A stretch of 64,000 bases of DNA from Marinobacter salarius (GCA_000831005.1 CP007152.1:2046001-2110000); one strand, 5' to 3'; shown: positions 18,370 through 28,608, counted from the stretch's first letter. Numbers and translations are program-made. Notes: generated by a model from the sequence alone, not told the origin.

Positions 18370-19671
18370 ATGAAAGTTAAGCGGTTTTTTGCCCAAAGCA
18401 TGGCAGAGGCACTGCGTCAGGTGCGGGATCAGATGGGTCCCGATGCCGTAATCCTTTCCAATCGTCGTGTGGATGGTGGCGTCGAAATTGTGACAGCGCT
18501 CGATTATGACGAAAATATGGCGCGCCAACGCCTCGGTGACGCTGCGCGGGAAGCCACCAATGGCTCACGGCTAGCCGAAATGCAGGCGGAACAGCATCGC
18601 CGCCTGGAGGACGAACTCGGCCGCTCTCGCGATCGTATTCGGGAAGTGCGGGAAAAGCGCGCGACCTATGGTAATGCGGTTGCGGTTGCGGGTGGGGACT
18701 TCGGTCACGCTGGCTTGTCGAAAGAATCGCTGGCCGACGATGACATGGTGGTTGAAGAGCCTACCGCTGCCAGCGCTGCCTATTCCGGAGAACTGGCGCA
18801 AATGCGTGCGGAGATCAGTTCCCTTCGTGACCTGGTCAGTGCCCGGAATGGCGGTGAACCCGAACAAACAGCGGTGAACGCAGTACAGCAGAGGCTGTCT
18901 GAGAGGTTGCAGGAGTTTGGTCTCGGGCTGGAGCTCGCCAACTCTCTGTCCCGGCGCCACCGCGCAGGCCGGCTTGAGGATGGCTGGAAGCAGTCTCTGA
19001 AAATGCTGGCCGCCGGTGTGAAGACCGCGCGTACTGAATGGGCGGATGAGGGCGGTGTCTACGCCCTGGTGGGCCCAACCGGGTCCGGCAAGACGACGAC
19101 CATCGGCAAGCTGGCCGCGCACTATGTGCTGCGCCACGGTGCCGACTCTCTGGCGCTGGTCACCACCGATCGCTATCGGGTCGCGGCCCATGAGCAACTA
19201 TTTGTATTCGGGCGCATACTGAACGTTCCAGTTCGGGTTGTGGACGAAACCCATTCCCTGGACGACATACTGGACGAACTGTCGGACCGGCACCTGGTGT
19301 TGATTGATACCGCTGGCCTGACCAGCACCGACAAGGGCTACGAGGAGCAGCTTATGGAGCTGGCTCGCAGTCACCATCGGATTCGAACCCATCTGGTGGT
19401 TTCGGCAACCAGTCAGCCGCGCATCATGAAATCCGTTTGGCATTGCTATAAGATGGCAAATCTTACGGGTTGTGTGATGACCAAAATCGATGAAGCACTG
19501 ACCCTGGGTGAATCGCTGGGATTCGTCATGGAAACGGGATTGCCGGTGGCGTATTACACCGACGGGCAGAAAATCCCGGAAGACCTGCACCACGCTGAGT
19601 CCATTCCGCTGGTGCGGTTGGCCGTGGAGAGGCTGAAGAAACTCCAGCAGCAACAGGCAGTCGCTGTTTAA
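18370..19671 (+). CDS. flhF: Flagellar positioning GTPase FlhF
   Basis: FlhF is an SRP-type GTPase that marks the cell pole for flagellar assembly in polar flagellates. The 433-residue product has the B domain start (MKVKRFFAQSMAEALRQVRDQMGPDAVILSNR), a charged linker, and the NG domain with Walker A GPTGSGKTTTIGKLAA, the TTDRYRVAAHEQL motif, DTAGL and the guanine-specific TKID. The reading frame is intact. GGGGAGGA lies before the ATG. Its partner FleN is next, as in Pseudomonas. Confidence 0.97.
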   Translation: MKVKRFFAQSMAEALRQVRDQMGPDAVILSNRRVDGGVEIVTALDYDENMARQRLGDAAREATNGSRLAEMQAEQHRRLEDELGRSRDRIREVREKRATYGNAVAVAGGDFGHAGLSKESLADDDMVVEEPTAASAAYSGELAQMRAEISSLRDLVSARNGGEPEQTAVNAVQQRLSERLQEFGLGLELANSLSRRHRAGRLEDGWKQSLKMLAAGVKTARTEWADEGGVYALVGPTGSGKTTTIGKLAAHYVLRHGADSLALVTTDRYRVAAHEQLFVFGRILNVPVRVVDETHSLDDILDELSDRHLVLIDTAGLTSTDKGYEEQLMELARSHHRIRTHLVVSATSQPRIMKSVWHCYKMANLTGCVMTKIDEALTLGESLGFVMETGLPVAYYTDGQKIPEDLHHAESIPLVRLAVERLKKLQQQQAVAV

Positions 19672-19717
19672 AAACAACACAGCCTGCGGTTAAACGCGGC
19701 AAGAGATCAGAGTCAGT

Positions 19718-20530
19718 ATGAGCAAACCACATCCGGTACAGGTGATTGCCGTTTCCGGCGGGAAAGGGGGCGTTGGCAAGAGCAACGTATCAGTGAACCT
19801 TGGCATCGCCCTAGCACAAATGGGACGGCGGGTGGTGCTGCTCGATGCCGACCTGGGCCTTGCCAACATTGACGTTCTGCTTGGCATTACCGCCAATCGT
19901 AATATCCAGGACGTCATCGCCGGGGAATGTGACCTTCGGGATGTGTTGGTCAACGGCCCCGGTGGCATCAAAATCGTGCCCGCGTCCTCAGGTACCCAAC
20001 GCATGACCCAGCTTTCCAATCTGGAGCACGCTGGCCTGATCAACGCGTTCAGCGAACTGGGTGACCAGATCGATGTGCTGATCGTTGATACCGCTGCGGG
20101 TATTTCCGAATCGGTGGTCAGTTTCCTCCGAGCCTCACAGGAACTATTACTGGTTGTCTGTGATGAACCTACCTCTATCACCGATGCCTACGCCCTTATA
20201 AAGCTTATGAACCGGGATTACGGCACCAACCGCTTCCGTATACTGGCCAATCAGGTCAGGAATGAGCAGGAAGGTCGCCATCTGTTTGAAAAACTGACCC
20301 GGGTTACCGAGCGCTTTCTTGATGTGGCACTACAATATGTGGGTATGGTGCCGTATGACGAGGCCGTAAAAAAAGCGGTACAGCGCCAGCGTGCCGTGCT
20401 GGACGCCTATCCGCGGGCAAAAGCATCGTTGGCGATCAAGAGCCTCGCGGAGAAAGTGGATAGCTGGCCGCTGCCATCATCGCCCCGGGGACATCTGGAA
20501 TTCTTTGTGGAGCGGCTCGTCGAAGTCTGA
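19718..20530 (+). CDS. fleN: Flagellar number regulator FleN (FlhG), MinD-type ATPase
   Basis: FleN/FlhG is a MinD-like ATPase that limits flagellar number by restraining the master regulator FleQ. The 270-residue protein shows the deviant Walker A GGKGGVGKSNVSVNLG, the LLDADLGLANIDVLLG segment, and the switch region VLIVDTAAGISESVVSFL. A C-terminal amphipathic stretch could bind membrane. It follows flhF after 46 bases and precedes fliA, the conserved pseudomonad order. Polar monotrichous or few-flagella growth is the natural inference. Confidence 0.96.
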   Translation: MSKPHPVQVIAVSGGKGGVGKSNVSVNLGIALAQMGRRVVLLDADLGLANIDVLLGITANRNIQDVIAGECDLRDVLVNGPGGIKIVPASSGTQRMTQLSNLEHAGLINAFSELGDQIDVLIVDTAAGISESVVSFLRASQELLLVVCDEPTSITDAYALIKLMNRDYGTNRFRILANQVRNEQEGRHLFEKLTRVTERFLDVALQYVGMVPYDEAVKKAVQRQRAVLDAYPRAKASLAIKSLAEKVDSWPLPSSPRGHLEFFVERLVEV

Positions 20531-20560
20531 TTTTGATCCTGTCACTGAATAGCCGGATAC

Positions 20561-21292
20561 ATGACATTGGCGAAAGAACTTGGAACCTACAACCGGACGG
20601 GTACACGAGGACCTTCCCAGCTCGTTGAGGAGCAGGCCCCGCTGGTCAAAAAAATAGCGCTTCACCTCATGGCGCGGCTGCCGGCATCTGTCCAACTGGA
20701 TGACCTTATGCAGGCAGGCATGATTGGCTTGTTGGAAGCTGCACAGCGATACAGTTCCGACAAGGGGGCTACCTTTGAGACATACGCCGGGATCCGGATT
20801 CGCGGAGCCATGGTAGATGAAATTCGCAAAGGTGACTGGGTACCCCGATCCGTCCACAGGAACTCCCGCCGCATTGCCAAAGCCATCAAGGCTGTCGAGG
20901 ACCGCCTGGGTCGGGAAGCTCAAGACTCGGAAGTAGCCGAGGAGCTGGGGCTGGACCTCGACGAATACTATTCCTCCCTGAGCGATGCTAACAGTGGCCG
21001 ACTTTTTAGCCTGGATGAGCTCAATGAATCCGGCGAGCTGCCGATAGAAGAAACAGAGGACAGTGATAACCCGTTGGATGGCTTGGCGTCCGACAACTTC
21101 CGGAAGAGCCTGGCAGCTGCGATTGGTGACCTGCCCGAGCGAGAAAAGCTGGTGCTCAGCCTTTACTATCAGGAAGAATTGAACCTGAAGGAAATTGGTG
21201 CTGTGTTGGGTGTCAGTGAAAGCCGGGTCAGCCAGATTCACAGCCAGGCCGCGCTCCGTCTGCGGGGGCGTCTTACTGGTTGGCAGAGCTGA
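20561..21292 (+). CDS. fliA: Flagellar sigma factor FliA (sigma-28)
   Basis: FliA directs RNA polymerase to late flagellar and chemotaxis promoters and is held by FlgM until the hook is complete. The 243-residue product has regions 1.2/2 (VKKIALHLMARLPASVQLDDLMQ, GMIGLLEAAQRYSSDKGATFETYAGIRIRGAMVDEIR), region 3 and the region 4 helix-turn-helix (YYQEELNLKEIGAVLGVSESRVSQIHSQA). The frame is intact. The genes that follow begin with cheY, a usual FliA target. Confidence 0.97.
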   Translation: MTLAKELGTYNRTGTRGPSQLVEEQAPLVKKIALHLMARLPASVQLDDLMQAGMIGLLEAAQRYSSDKGATFETYAGIRIRGAMVDEIRKGDWVPRSVHRNSRRIAKAIKAVEDRLGREAQDSEVAEELGLDLDEYYSSLSDANSGRLFSLDELNESGELPIEETEDSDNPLDGLASDNFRKSLAAAIGDLPEREKLVLSLYYQEELNLKEIGAVLGVSESRVSQIHSQAALRLRGRLTGWQS

Positions 21293-21372
21293 ACAGGCCG
21301 CCAGTCCCATTGAACGGCGTTACCAGGCATTCTTTACTGTAGCCTTTTGGTAACCGGTGCTTTACAACCGGC

Positions 21373-21398
21373 TCAAAGGCCACACAATAAGCGGTTAA
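21373..21398 (+). promoter_or_regulatory. Possible FliA (sigma-28) promoter before cheY
   Basis: TCAAAGGC, a 10-base spacer and GCGGTTAA resemble the FliA consensus (TAAAGTTT, 11 bases, GCCGATAA), with mismatches and a spacer one base short. It lies 71 bases before the cheY start, in the 176-base fliA-cheY gap, where a FliA promoter would be expected. The match alone is weak. Confidence 0.35.
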
Positions 21399-21468
21399 AC
21401 TACCGGCCTGCTAGACTGTGAGCCGGAAGCCAAAAACGAATTCCGGGCGTTTTTAACTGGAGGTCCCA

Positions 21469-21852
21469 TTGGACAAGAACATGAAAATCCTGATTGTGGA
21501 TGACTTCTCCACAATGCGACGGATCATTAAGAACCTGCTTCGCGATCTCGGTTTTACAAACACTGACGAAGCAGACGACGGCAATACAGCACTGCCTATG
21601 CTCAGGAGCGGCAAATACGATTTTCTGGTAACCGACTGGAATATGCCAGGGATGTCCGGACTCGATCTGCTCAAGGAAGTCCGTGCCGATGACAGCCTGA
21701 AAACCCTGCCTGTGCTCATGGTGACCGCCGAGGCGAAGCGCGACCAGATTGTCGCTGCTGCGCAGGCCGGTGTGAACGGCTACGTGGTCAAGCCCTTCAC
21801 GGCAGCCGTACTCAAGGAGAAGATTGAGAAGATCTTCGAACGCATCCAGTAA
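21469..21852 (+). CDS. cheY: Chemotaxis response regulator CheY
   Basis: CheY carries the phosphate signal from CheA to FliM. The 127-residue single receiver domain has the acidic pair ([11 protein letters not shown]), the phospho-acceptor aspartate ([10 protein letters not shown]), a switch threonine ([10 protein letters not shown]) and the lysine of VVKPF. The TTG at 21469 is chosen because GGAGG (21459-21463) is five bases upstream; the ATG at 21481 is 17 bases away but would encode the widely used MKILIVDDF start. It heads cheYZAB. Confidence 0.95.
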   Translation: MDKNMKILIVDDFSTMRRIIKNLLRDLGFTNTDEADDGNTALPMLRSGKYDFLVTDWNMPGMSGLDLLKEVRADDSLKTLPVLMVTAEAKRDQIVAAAQAGVNGYVVKPFTAAVLKEKIEKIFERIQ

Positions 21853-21873
21853 TTCAGAGGTCGGACGGCTCCC

Positions 21874-22662
21874 ATGAGCAATAGAAAAAAAAGACCCACA
21901 GGGGCTCGACCCGGAGGTCACGGAGAAACTCCGCAGCCAGGCGGCCGAGTTGGTTGAACAGGTCAACGCCGGGGACTATGGCCGCGCGATGACGCTGATC
22001 AATGAATTGAGCGAGGTGAGGGACCAGAGCCTGTATCGGGAAGTCGGCCGCTTGACCCGCAGCCTCCACGAGGCGATCCGCAATTTCCAGATCGATCCCC
22101 GTAACGCCGAACAGTCAGAAGCTCTGTCGAAGATGACCGATGCGTCGGATCGCCTTGAGTACGTGGTTCAGATGACCGGTAAAGCGGCCAATCGGACCAT
22201 GGATCTGGTTGAGGAGCTATGCCCAAGGCCAGCGCCCTCCGCGACGAGGCCGCCGAGCTGAGAGACCAGTGGCAGAAACTGCGTCGCCGCGAGATGGCGC
22301 CGGCTGAATTTCGTGAGCTCTATGCCCGTATCGACACGTTTTTCGTGACCCTGAATACCGATGCCGGGGCGATGTACGACAACTTGTCGGAAATTCTTCT
22401 GGCCCAGGATTTCCAGGACCTCACTGGGCAGGTGATCCAAAAGGTCACCACTCTGGTTAAAGAGGTGGAAGAGCATCTGTTGAGCCTGGTAGTGATGGCG
22501 AGTCATGTGGACCAGATGACCGGCACCGTGCATGAACTGGAAGAGCGGGAAAAGATATCGGCGGAACAGGGTGTTGGTCCACAGATCAAGGCCGAAGAAC
22601 GCGAAGACGTAGTATCGGGACAGGACGATGTTGATGATCTTCTGTCCAGTCTCGGTTTCTGA
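21874..22662 (+). CDS. cheZ: Chemotaxis phosphatase CheZ (frame broken twice)
   Basis: CheZ removes phosphate from CheY. The helical hairpin with the catalytic region (LLAQDFQDLTGQVIQKV, containing the conserved D and Q) and the C-terminal CheY-binding tail (DDVDDLLSSLGF) are clear. The frame from the ATG at 21874 breaks in a run of eight A (21883-21890 region), where seven A would give KKDPQGLDPEVTEKL, and again near 22216, where one lost G restores VEEAMPKASALRDE. The repaired length is about 262 residues. The A-run is the one place where true slippage could matter. Confidence 0.9.
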
Positions 22663-22679
22663 ATAAAAGAGGGTAACGC

Positions 22680-24840
22680 ATGGCGTTTGATGCCGATGAA
22701 GAGATCCTGCAGGACTTCCTTGTTGAGGCAGGCGAAATACTCGAAAAGCTGTCGGAGCAACTGGTCGACCTGGAGCAAAATCCGGACGACAGCGATCTGC
22801 TCAACGCCATCTTCCGGGGTTTCCACACCGTAAAGGGCGGTGCTGGGTTTCTGCAACTCGATGCCTTGGTGAACTGTTGCCATTCCGCGGAAAATGTTTT
22901 CGATATCCTGCGTAACCACAAGCGCAAGGTAGATTCCGAATTGATGGACGTGGTGCTGGAAGTCCTGGATCACGTCAATGCCATGTTTGAACAGGTTCGT
23001 CATCACGAAGAACCGACGCCAGCTCCCGAGGAGCTGATCGCCGCCCTCGACGCATTGGCGCAACCGGCAGGGGAGTCGCCGCCGGCAAACGCAGCGGTCG
23101 CTCGTGAAGAACAGAACGGCAGCGACGAAGCCAGTTCCGAAGACAATGGCGGTGATATTACCGACGACGAATTCGAGCGGTTGTTGGATGCCCTGGAAGA
23201 GGAAGAAACCAGCGCCCCGGTTTCCAGTGGCGACGGCAATGAAACTTCCGGCGGTGACGGAGGGAGCGGAGACGACATCTCCGATGATGAATTCGAGGCC
23301 CTGCTGGACCAATTGCATGGCAAGGGACAGTTCTCAGGCCCGCCTGAAACCGGCAAGACAGCCCCTGACAGCAGGATGCCTCGGGCGACAAGGTTACCAG
23401 TGATGAGGCCAGTGACAGCAAGGGTGGCGACGACCTGATTTCGGACGACGAGTTCGAAAAGTTGCTGGATGACCTGCACGGCAAGGGTGGTAGCCCTACG
23501 GCAGAAACTGCCAAGCCGGCCCCTGGGCCTGCTGCAAAGCAGCCGTCGGCCACGTCTCCCAGTGCCAAGGCTGACAAGCCCGCGCAACCGACTGGTAAGC
23601 CCGAAAAAGCGCCTGCGGATAATGGCAAGGCAGGCGTAACGCCCGCGATGCCGGCACGGGATGCGAATGCACCAGTGGCTGAAACTTCGGTGCGGGTGGA
23701 TACCAAGCGCCTGGACGACATCATGAACATGGTGGGTGAACTGGTGTTGGTGCGTAACCGGTTGCAGCGTCTGGGCGCCCAGAGTGAAGACGAGCATATG
23801 CACAAAGCCGTCTCCAACCTGGACGTGGTGACCACCGATCTTCAGTCAGCGGTGATGGCAACGCGGATGCAGCCCATCAAGAAAGTATTTGGCCGCTTCC
23901 CGCGGGTGGTTCGCGACCTGGCACGCAGCCTGAAGAAAGAAATCAACCTTGAGATGCACGGCGAAGAGACCGACCTGGACAAAAACCTGGTCGAGGCGCT
24001 GTCCGATCCTCTGGTCCATCTTGTTCGCAACTCGGTTGATCACGGTATAGAGGCACCCGATATTCGTGAAAAGGCGGGCAAGCCTCGTCAGGGTCGTGTG
24101 ACGCTGTCGGCTGAGCAGGAAGGCGACCACATCCTGTTGTCCATCGAAGACGACGGTGCTGGTATGGATCCGGATGTACTGCGCCGAAAAGCGGTCGAAA
24201 AGGGCATCTACGAACAGGATGCCGCTGACCGACTGACCAACACCGAGTGCTACAACCTGATTTTCTCCGCCGGGTTCTCCACCAAGGATCAAATATCGGA
24301 TGTGTCCGGTCGTGGCGTTGGCATGGACGTGGTGAAAACCAAGATCAGTCAGCTCAACGGGCAGCTGAGCGTCGAGTCGGAGCTGGGCAAAGGGTCTCGC
24401 ATCGTCATCAAGGTGCCGCTGACCCTGGCCATCATGCCTACCTGATGATCATGCTTGGCGACCAATCCTTCGCGCTGCCACTGGTGAACGTGGTCGAGAT
24501 TTTCCATCTGGACCTCAGCAAGAAGAACATTGTGGATGGCCGTGAATGCATCGTGGTTCGAGACAAAGTCTTCCCGTTGTTCCACATCAAGCGATGGCTG
24601 GTCAAAGGCGCCGCTGGGCAGCCGGAACCAGAAAACGCCCACGTGGTTATCGTGGCGATGGGAACGCGGCGCGTCGGTTTTGTGGTGGATCAGCTGATCG
24701 GGCAGGAAGAGGTGGTGATCAAGCCCCTGGGCCGGGCCCTTCAGGGAACGCCGGGTATGGCGGGTGCGACCATCACTGGCGACGGTCGTATTGCACTCAT
24801 TATTGATGTTCCGAGCCTGCTGCAAAACTACGGCAAATAA
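22680..24840 (+). CDS. cheA: Chemotaxis histidine kinase CheA (frame broken twice)
   Basis: CheA autophosphorylates and passes phosphate to CheY and CheB. The P1 Hpt domain has its histidine at about residue 49 (FRGFHTVKGGAGF). A long acidic linker follows with three copies of a DDEFExLLDxL motif. The P3 dimerisation segment (DDIMNMVGELVLVRNRL), P4 kinase domain (HLVRNSVDHGIE, DDGAGMD, GRGVGMDVVK) and P5 CheW-like domain follow. Breaks: near 23369 (lost C; TAPDQQDASGDKV) and near 24440 (lost C; IMPTLMIMLGDQS). Repaired length is about 720 residues. GAGG precedes the ATG at 22680. Confidence 0.95.
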
Positions 24841-24872
24841 CGTTGCGGCGGGCCCAGGTTTAGGAGAAATGG

Positions 24873-26018
24873 ATGACGGTTTCTGTCCTGGTCGTTGATG
24901 ATTCAGGTTTTTTCCGCAAGCGACTGACGGAAATCCTGACCGCTTCCGGTCAGATCAAGGTGGTTGGCGTGGCCACCAATGGGCGCGAAGGTGTCGAGCT
25001 GGCTGAAAAGCTGAGGCCTGACGTCATCACCATGGACTACGAGATGCCCGTCATGGACGGTATCAGCGCCGTCCGTGAGATCATGAAGCGACAGCCGGCG
25101 CCGGTATTGATGTTCTCCTCTCTCACCTACGAGGGTGCCCGGGTGACCCTGGATGCCCTTGAGGCAGGTGCCGTTGATTTCCTGCCCAAGAATTTTGAGG
25201 AAATTGCCCGGGATTCCAGTCAGCTTCAAAAAATACTCATTGAGCGTGTACTGGATGTCGCTGGCAGTCGCCCTGGTGCGAAACCGTCGGCGCCGCCTCC
25301 CACCGCTCCGCCGCCTTCGCCCCGTAGCCCTGCACCGGCAAGGCGCAGCGTGCCCGAGCGGCCGGCGGTATCGGACAGGTCCTCTCGCCCCAGCGCCCCA
25401 GAGCCTGAAGCACCGGCCCGTCGTTCGATTCGCCGCGGGCCTGCGAAACACTACAGTGTGGTTGCCATCGGCACGTCCACCGGCGGCCCGGTGGCCTTGC
25501 AACGTGTACTAATGGCGTTACCGGCCGGGTTTCCCGCGCCTGTGGTGCTCGTTCAGCATATGCCGGCCAGTTTTACCCCGGCGTTTGCCGAGCGCCTGAA
25601 CAAGCTGTGCCAGATTCAGGTACGCCAGGCTGAAGACGGCGAAATGCTGAAGCCGGGCGTTGCGTTGCTTGCCCCCGGGGGCAAGCAGATGATGATTGAA
25701 AACCGGGGTGGCCAGGGCAGGGTCAGGATTCTTCCCGGAGATGACCGGCTTAACTACAAGCCCTGTGTGGATGTGACGTTCGGCTCCCTGGCCAGGAGTT
25801 TTCCCGGCAAGACCCTGGGCCTGATCCTGACGGGTATGGGCTCGGATGGAAAGGAAGGCTGTCGCCTGATGAAGCAGTCAGGCTCCGATATCTGGTCCCA
25901 GGACGAAAAAACCTCGGTGATCTACGGTATGCCCATGGCCGTGGCCAAGGCCGGGTTGTCTGACGAAATCCTTGCGCTCGATGACATTGGTCCCCGCCTG
26001 GCGGATGGGGTGAGCTGA
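24873..26018 (+). CDS. cheB: Chemoreceptor glutamate methylesterase/deamidase CheB
   Basis: CheB demethylates and deamidates chemoreceptors for adaptation. It has an N-terminal receiver domain (VLVVDDSGFFRKRL, ITMDYEMPVMDG), a proline-rich linker (about residues 130-185) and the C-terminal esterase with the catalytic residues in IGTSTGG (Ser), LVQHMP (His) and TGMGSDG (Asp). At 381 residues it is of normal size with an intact frame. AGGAG precedes the ATG. Its stop overlaps motC by one base. No cheR lies in the window. Confidence 0.97.
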   Translation: MTVSVLVVDDSGFFRKRLTEILTASGQIKVVGVATNGREGVELAEKLRPDVITMDYEMPVMDGISAVREIMKRQPAPVLMFSSLTYEGARVTLDALEAGAVDFLPKNFEEIARDSSQLQKILIERVLDVAGSRPGAKPSAPPPTAPPPSPRSPAPARRSVPERPAVSDRSSRPSAPEPEAPARRSIRRGPAKHYSVVAIGTSTGGPVALQRVLMALPAGFPAPVVLVQHMPASFTPAFAERLNKLCQIQVRQAEDGEMLKPGVALLAPGGKQMMIENRGGQGRVRILPGDDRLNYKPCVDVTFGSLARSFPGKTLGLILTGMGSDGKEGCRLMKQSGSDIWSQDEKTSVIYGMPMAVAKAGLSDEILALDDIGPRLADGVS

Positions 26019-26755
26019 TGGATATTCTCAGCCTGCTGGGCGTCATTCTTGCCTTTGTGGCGATTCTCGGTGGAAACCTGCTGGAAGGTGGCGCCATCAG
26101 CTCGCTGTTCAATGGCCCGGCCGCGCTGATCGTGATTGGTGGTACGCTTGCAGCCACTATTCTCCAGACCTCCTGGCCGCTGTTAAAGCGGGCCTTTTCC
26201 CAGGTGCGCTGGGTGTTCTTTCCCCCCTACATCAGCCTGGAAGATGGTATCGGCAAAGTCATCGACTGGAGCGTCAAGGCCCGTAAGCAGGGTTTGCTGG
26301 GGCTGGAAGGGTTGGCTGAGAAGGAATCTGAGCGCTTTGCCCGTAAAGGGCTGCAACTGCTGGTGGACGGCGCTGAGACAGAAACCATCCGTAGCGTTAT
26401 GGAGGTGGACCTTGAGTCCCGTGAACAGCGGGATCTGGAGTCCGCCCGGGTGTTTGAGGCCATGGGTGGCTATTCGCCGACCATTGGCATCATTGGCGCG
26501 GTGATGGGGCTTATTCAGGTGATGACCAACCTCGAAGACCCCCAGTCACTTGGCAGCGGTATCGCCACTGCGTTCGTGGCCACCATCTACGGTGTTGCTC
26601 TGGCGAACCTGCTGTTCTTCCCGGTTGCCAACAAGTTGCGAGGCATTCTGCGGGAACGCACCCGTTATGAAGACATGATGATCGACGGCATCATCGCCAT
26701 TGCCGATGGCGAGAACCCTAAATCCATCGAGCTGCGCCTGCGGGGCTTCCTGTAG
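26018..26755 (+). CDS. motC: Flagellar motor stator protein MotC (MotA family)
   Basis: A 245-residue MotA-family stator subunit with four membrane segments; the proton channel forms with MotD. The second cytoplasmic loop holds the charged region that meets FliG (VDLESREQRDLESARVFE), followed by GGYSPTIGIIGAVMGLIQVM and a last segment GIATAFVATIYGVALANLLFFP. Location directly after cheB and before a MotB-type gene matches the motCD pair of Pseudomonas, which is why I use MotC. It overlaps cheB by one base (TGATG). Confidence 0.93.
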   Translation: MDILSLLGVILAFVAILGGNLLEGGAISSLFNGPAALIVIGGTLAATILQTSWPLLKRAFSQVRWVFFPPYISLEDGIGKVIDWSVKARKQGLLGLEGLAEKESERFARKGLQLLVDGAETETIRSVMEVDLESREQRDLESARVFEAMGGYSPTIGIIGAVMGLIQVMTNLEDPQSLGSGIATAFVATIYGVALANLLFFPVANKLRGILRERTRYEDMMIDGIIAIADGENPKSIELRLRGFL

Positions 26756-26783
26756 TGCCGGCACCTGGCTGAGGGGTAAGCTG

Positions 26784-27565
26784 ATGAGACGACGCAGGCA
26801 GCAGGATGACGATCTTCACAACAAGGAACGCTGGCTGATTTCCTACGCCGACTTCATCACCTTGTTGTTCGCGTTCTTTGTCGTGATGTATTCCGTGTCG
26901 TCGGTGAACGAGGGCAAGTACAAGGTGCTCTCTGAAACTCTGACTGGCGTCTTCAATGCCCCCCAGCGCTCCTTTCAGCCTATCGAAGTGGGTGATCAGC
27001 CCCGACGTTCGACGCCGCAGGCGGCCGAGGATGTGATTAACCCGCCGGTGACCGAAGCTCCGCAAAATCCCTCCATGAGTGCAGAAGGGCGCACCGAGGC
27101 GCTGCGTGCCATGGCGGACCAGTTGGCTTTGGAGTTTGACGAACTGATCAATCAGGGTGTGGTTACACTGGAAACCAGCGACGAGTGGTTGGAGCTCAGT
27201 CTCCGCAACAGCCTGCTATTTGGTAGTGGTGATGCCGAGCCCCATTACGATGCCTTCGACGTGGTGGAGAAAATCGCTGCTGTACTCCGCAACCGGGATA
27301 ACGCGATCCGGGTTGAGGCTTCACGGATAACCGCCCGATAAACACCGGTGCCTTCCCCTCCAACTGGGAGCTGTCCGCTGCGCGATCAGCGGCGGTTGTG
27401 CGCATGTTGTCGATGGAGGGTGTTGAGGCCGAACGGCTGGCCGCTGTTGGTTACGGTGAGCACCAACCGGTGGCCCGCAACGATACCGAGGAAGGCCGCC
27501 ATCGCAATCGACGCGTGGTCCTGCTGATCTCCCGCGACGCCAGTATCCGTGGCGCGATGCGATAA
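26784..27565 (+). CDS. motD: Flagellar motor stator protein MotD (MotB family; frame broken once)
   Basis: MotB-type stator subunit: an N-terminal plug/membrane segment with the proton-binding aspartate (ERWLISYADFITLLFAFFVVMYS) and a C-terminal OmpA-like peptidoglycan-binding domain. The frame breaks near 27314; restoring one G gives RVEGFTDNRPINTGAFPSNW and then ELSAARSAAVVRML, VGYGEHQPVARN and NRRVVLLIS, which are typical OmpA-like motifs. The repaired protein has about 260 residues. It pairs with motC. A 245-base gap before parC follows, where I see no feature beyond the parC ribosome-binding site. Confidence 0.93.
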
Positions 27566-27810
27566 CACCTTTCTGATCATCACGTTGCGGAGTCATGGTG
27601 GAAGGTGCCTATAGGCGAGTTGGCACAATATCTGTATTAACGTCTGTACATCTTTAGATCCCGCAAGCGCTTGCCGGATTGTTTTCAAGTTGAACGGATC
27701 GTGGCCGATAACTCGTTATGCGTGCGACGTTTCCGGAACGGGTATTTCTGGAGAATCAGTGTGGTGACGAGGTTGGCGATGAATTTGGTGACGGATATGG
27801 AGTGCACAGC

Positions 27811-28608
27811 GTGCGCATCTGGGCAGTAGCCAATCAAAAAGGCGGTGTGGGCAAAACCACATCGGTTGTCGCCCTGGGTGGCCTCTTGGCCGAGAGCGGC
27901 AAGCGCGTTCTGGTGGTCGACCTGGACCCTCACGGATCATTGACCAGCTGGTTCGGGTACGACCCGGATACCATTGCCCACAGTGTGTTCGATCTGTTCC
28001 AGCACCAGGGTAAAGTACCGGATGGTTTGCCGGCCCAGTTGATTACCGAAACCAGCTGTCCGGGGCTATCCCTGTTGCCGGCCAGCACAGCGCTGGCAAC
28101 TCTCGAACGGAGAATGGTCGGTGTTGAAGGCATGGGACTGATTGTATCCCGGGCCCTGACCCAGTTGTGGGACGATTTCGACTACGTCCTGCTGGACAAC
28201 ACCCCATCGCTCGGCGTGCTGATGGTGAACGCGCTTGCCGCCGCACAACACCTGATCATTCCGGTTCAGACCGAGTTTCTTGCCATCAAAGGCCTTGAGC
28301 GAATGCTGCACACGCTCACCATGATCATGCGCTCCCAGAAGAACCAGCTTTCCTACACCATTGTACCGACGCTGTTTGACCGGCGAACGCAGGCATCGGT
28401 AAAAAGTCTTAACCAGTTGAGAAAGACCCACAGCGATACGCTATGGCGCTTCGCCATTCCAGTGGACACCAAGTTCCGCGATGCCAGCCAGGCCGGGATT
28501 ACCCCATCATCCATGGATGCTGAAACCCATGGTGTTCGGGGATATGCCCGCCTGCTGAGTGATCTACAGGAAATAACACGCTCGGTGGCGGAGCGTCGGC
28601 ATGGCTGA
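27811..28608 (+). CDS. parC: ParA-family ATPase for chemotaxis array placement (ParC-like)
   Basis: A 265-residue ParA/MinD-type ATPase with deviant Walker A (ANQKGGVGKTTSVVALG), the Walker A-prime aspartates (VVDLDPHGSLTSWFGY) and the NTPSLGVLMVNAL switch. In Vibrio and pseudomonads such an ATPase next to cheA/cheW (ParC) places chemotaxis arrays at the cell pole with ParP. The GTG at 27811 has GGAG at 27799-27802 and starts right at VRIWAVANQKGG; the longer frame from 27718 has an unusual N-terminus. It overlaps the next gene by eight bases. Confidence 0.87.
   Translation: MRIWAVANQKGGVGKTTSVVALGGLLAESGKRVLVVDLDPHGSLTSWFGYDPDTIAHSVFDLFQHQGKVPDGLPAQLITETSCPGLSLLPASTALATLERRMVGVEGMGLIVSRALTQLWDDFDYVLLDNTPSLGVLMVNALAAAQHLIIPVQTEFLAIKGLERMLHTLTMIMRSQKNQLSYTIVPTLFDRRTQASVKSLNQLRKTHSDTLWRFAIPVDTKFRDASQAGITPSSMDAETHGVRGYARLLSDLQEITRSVAERRHG

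Noticed and set aside
21874..22662. Programmed ribosomal frameshifting in cheZ, cheA, ccmF and others
   Set aside because: No slippery heptamer with a downstream structure recurs at the breaks, and the number and variety of affected genes fits base-calling errors better.
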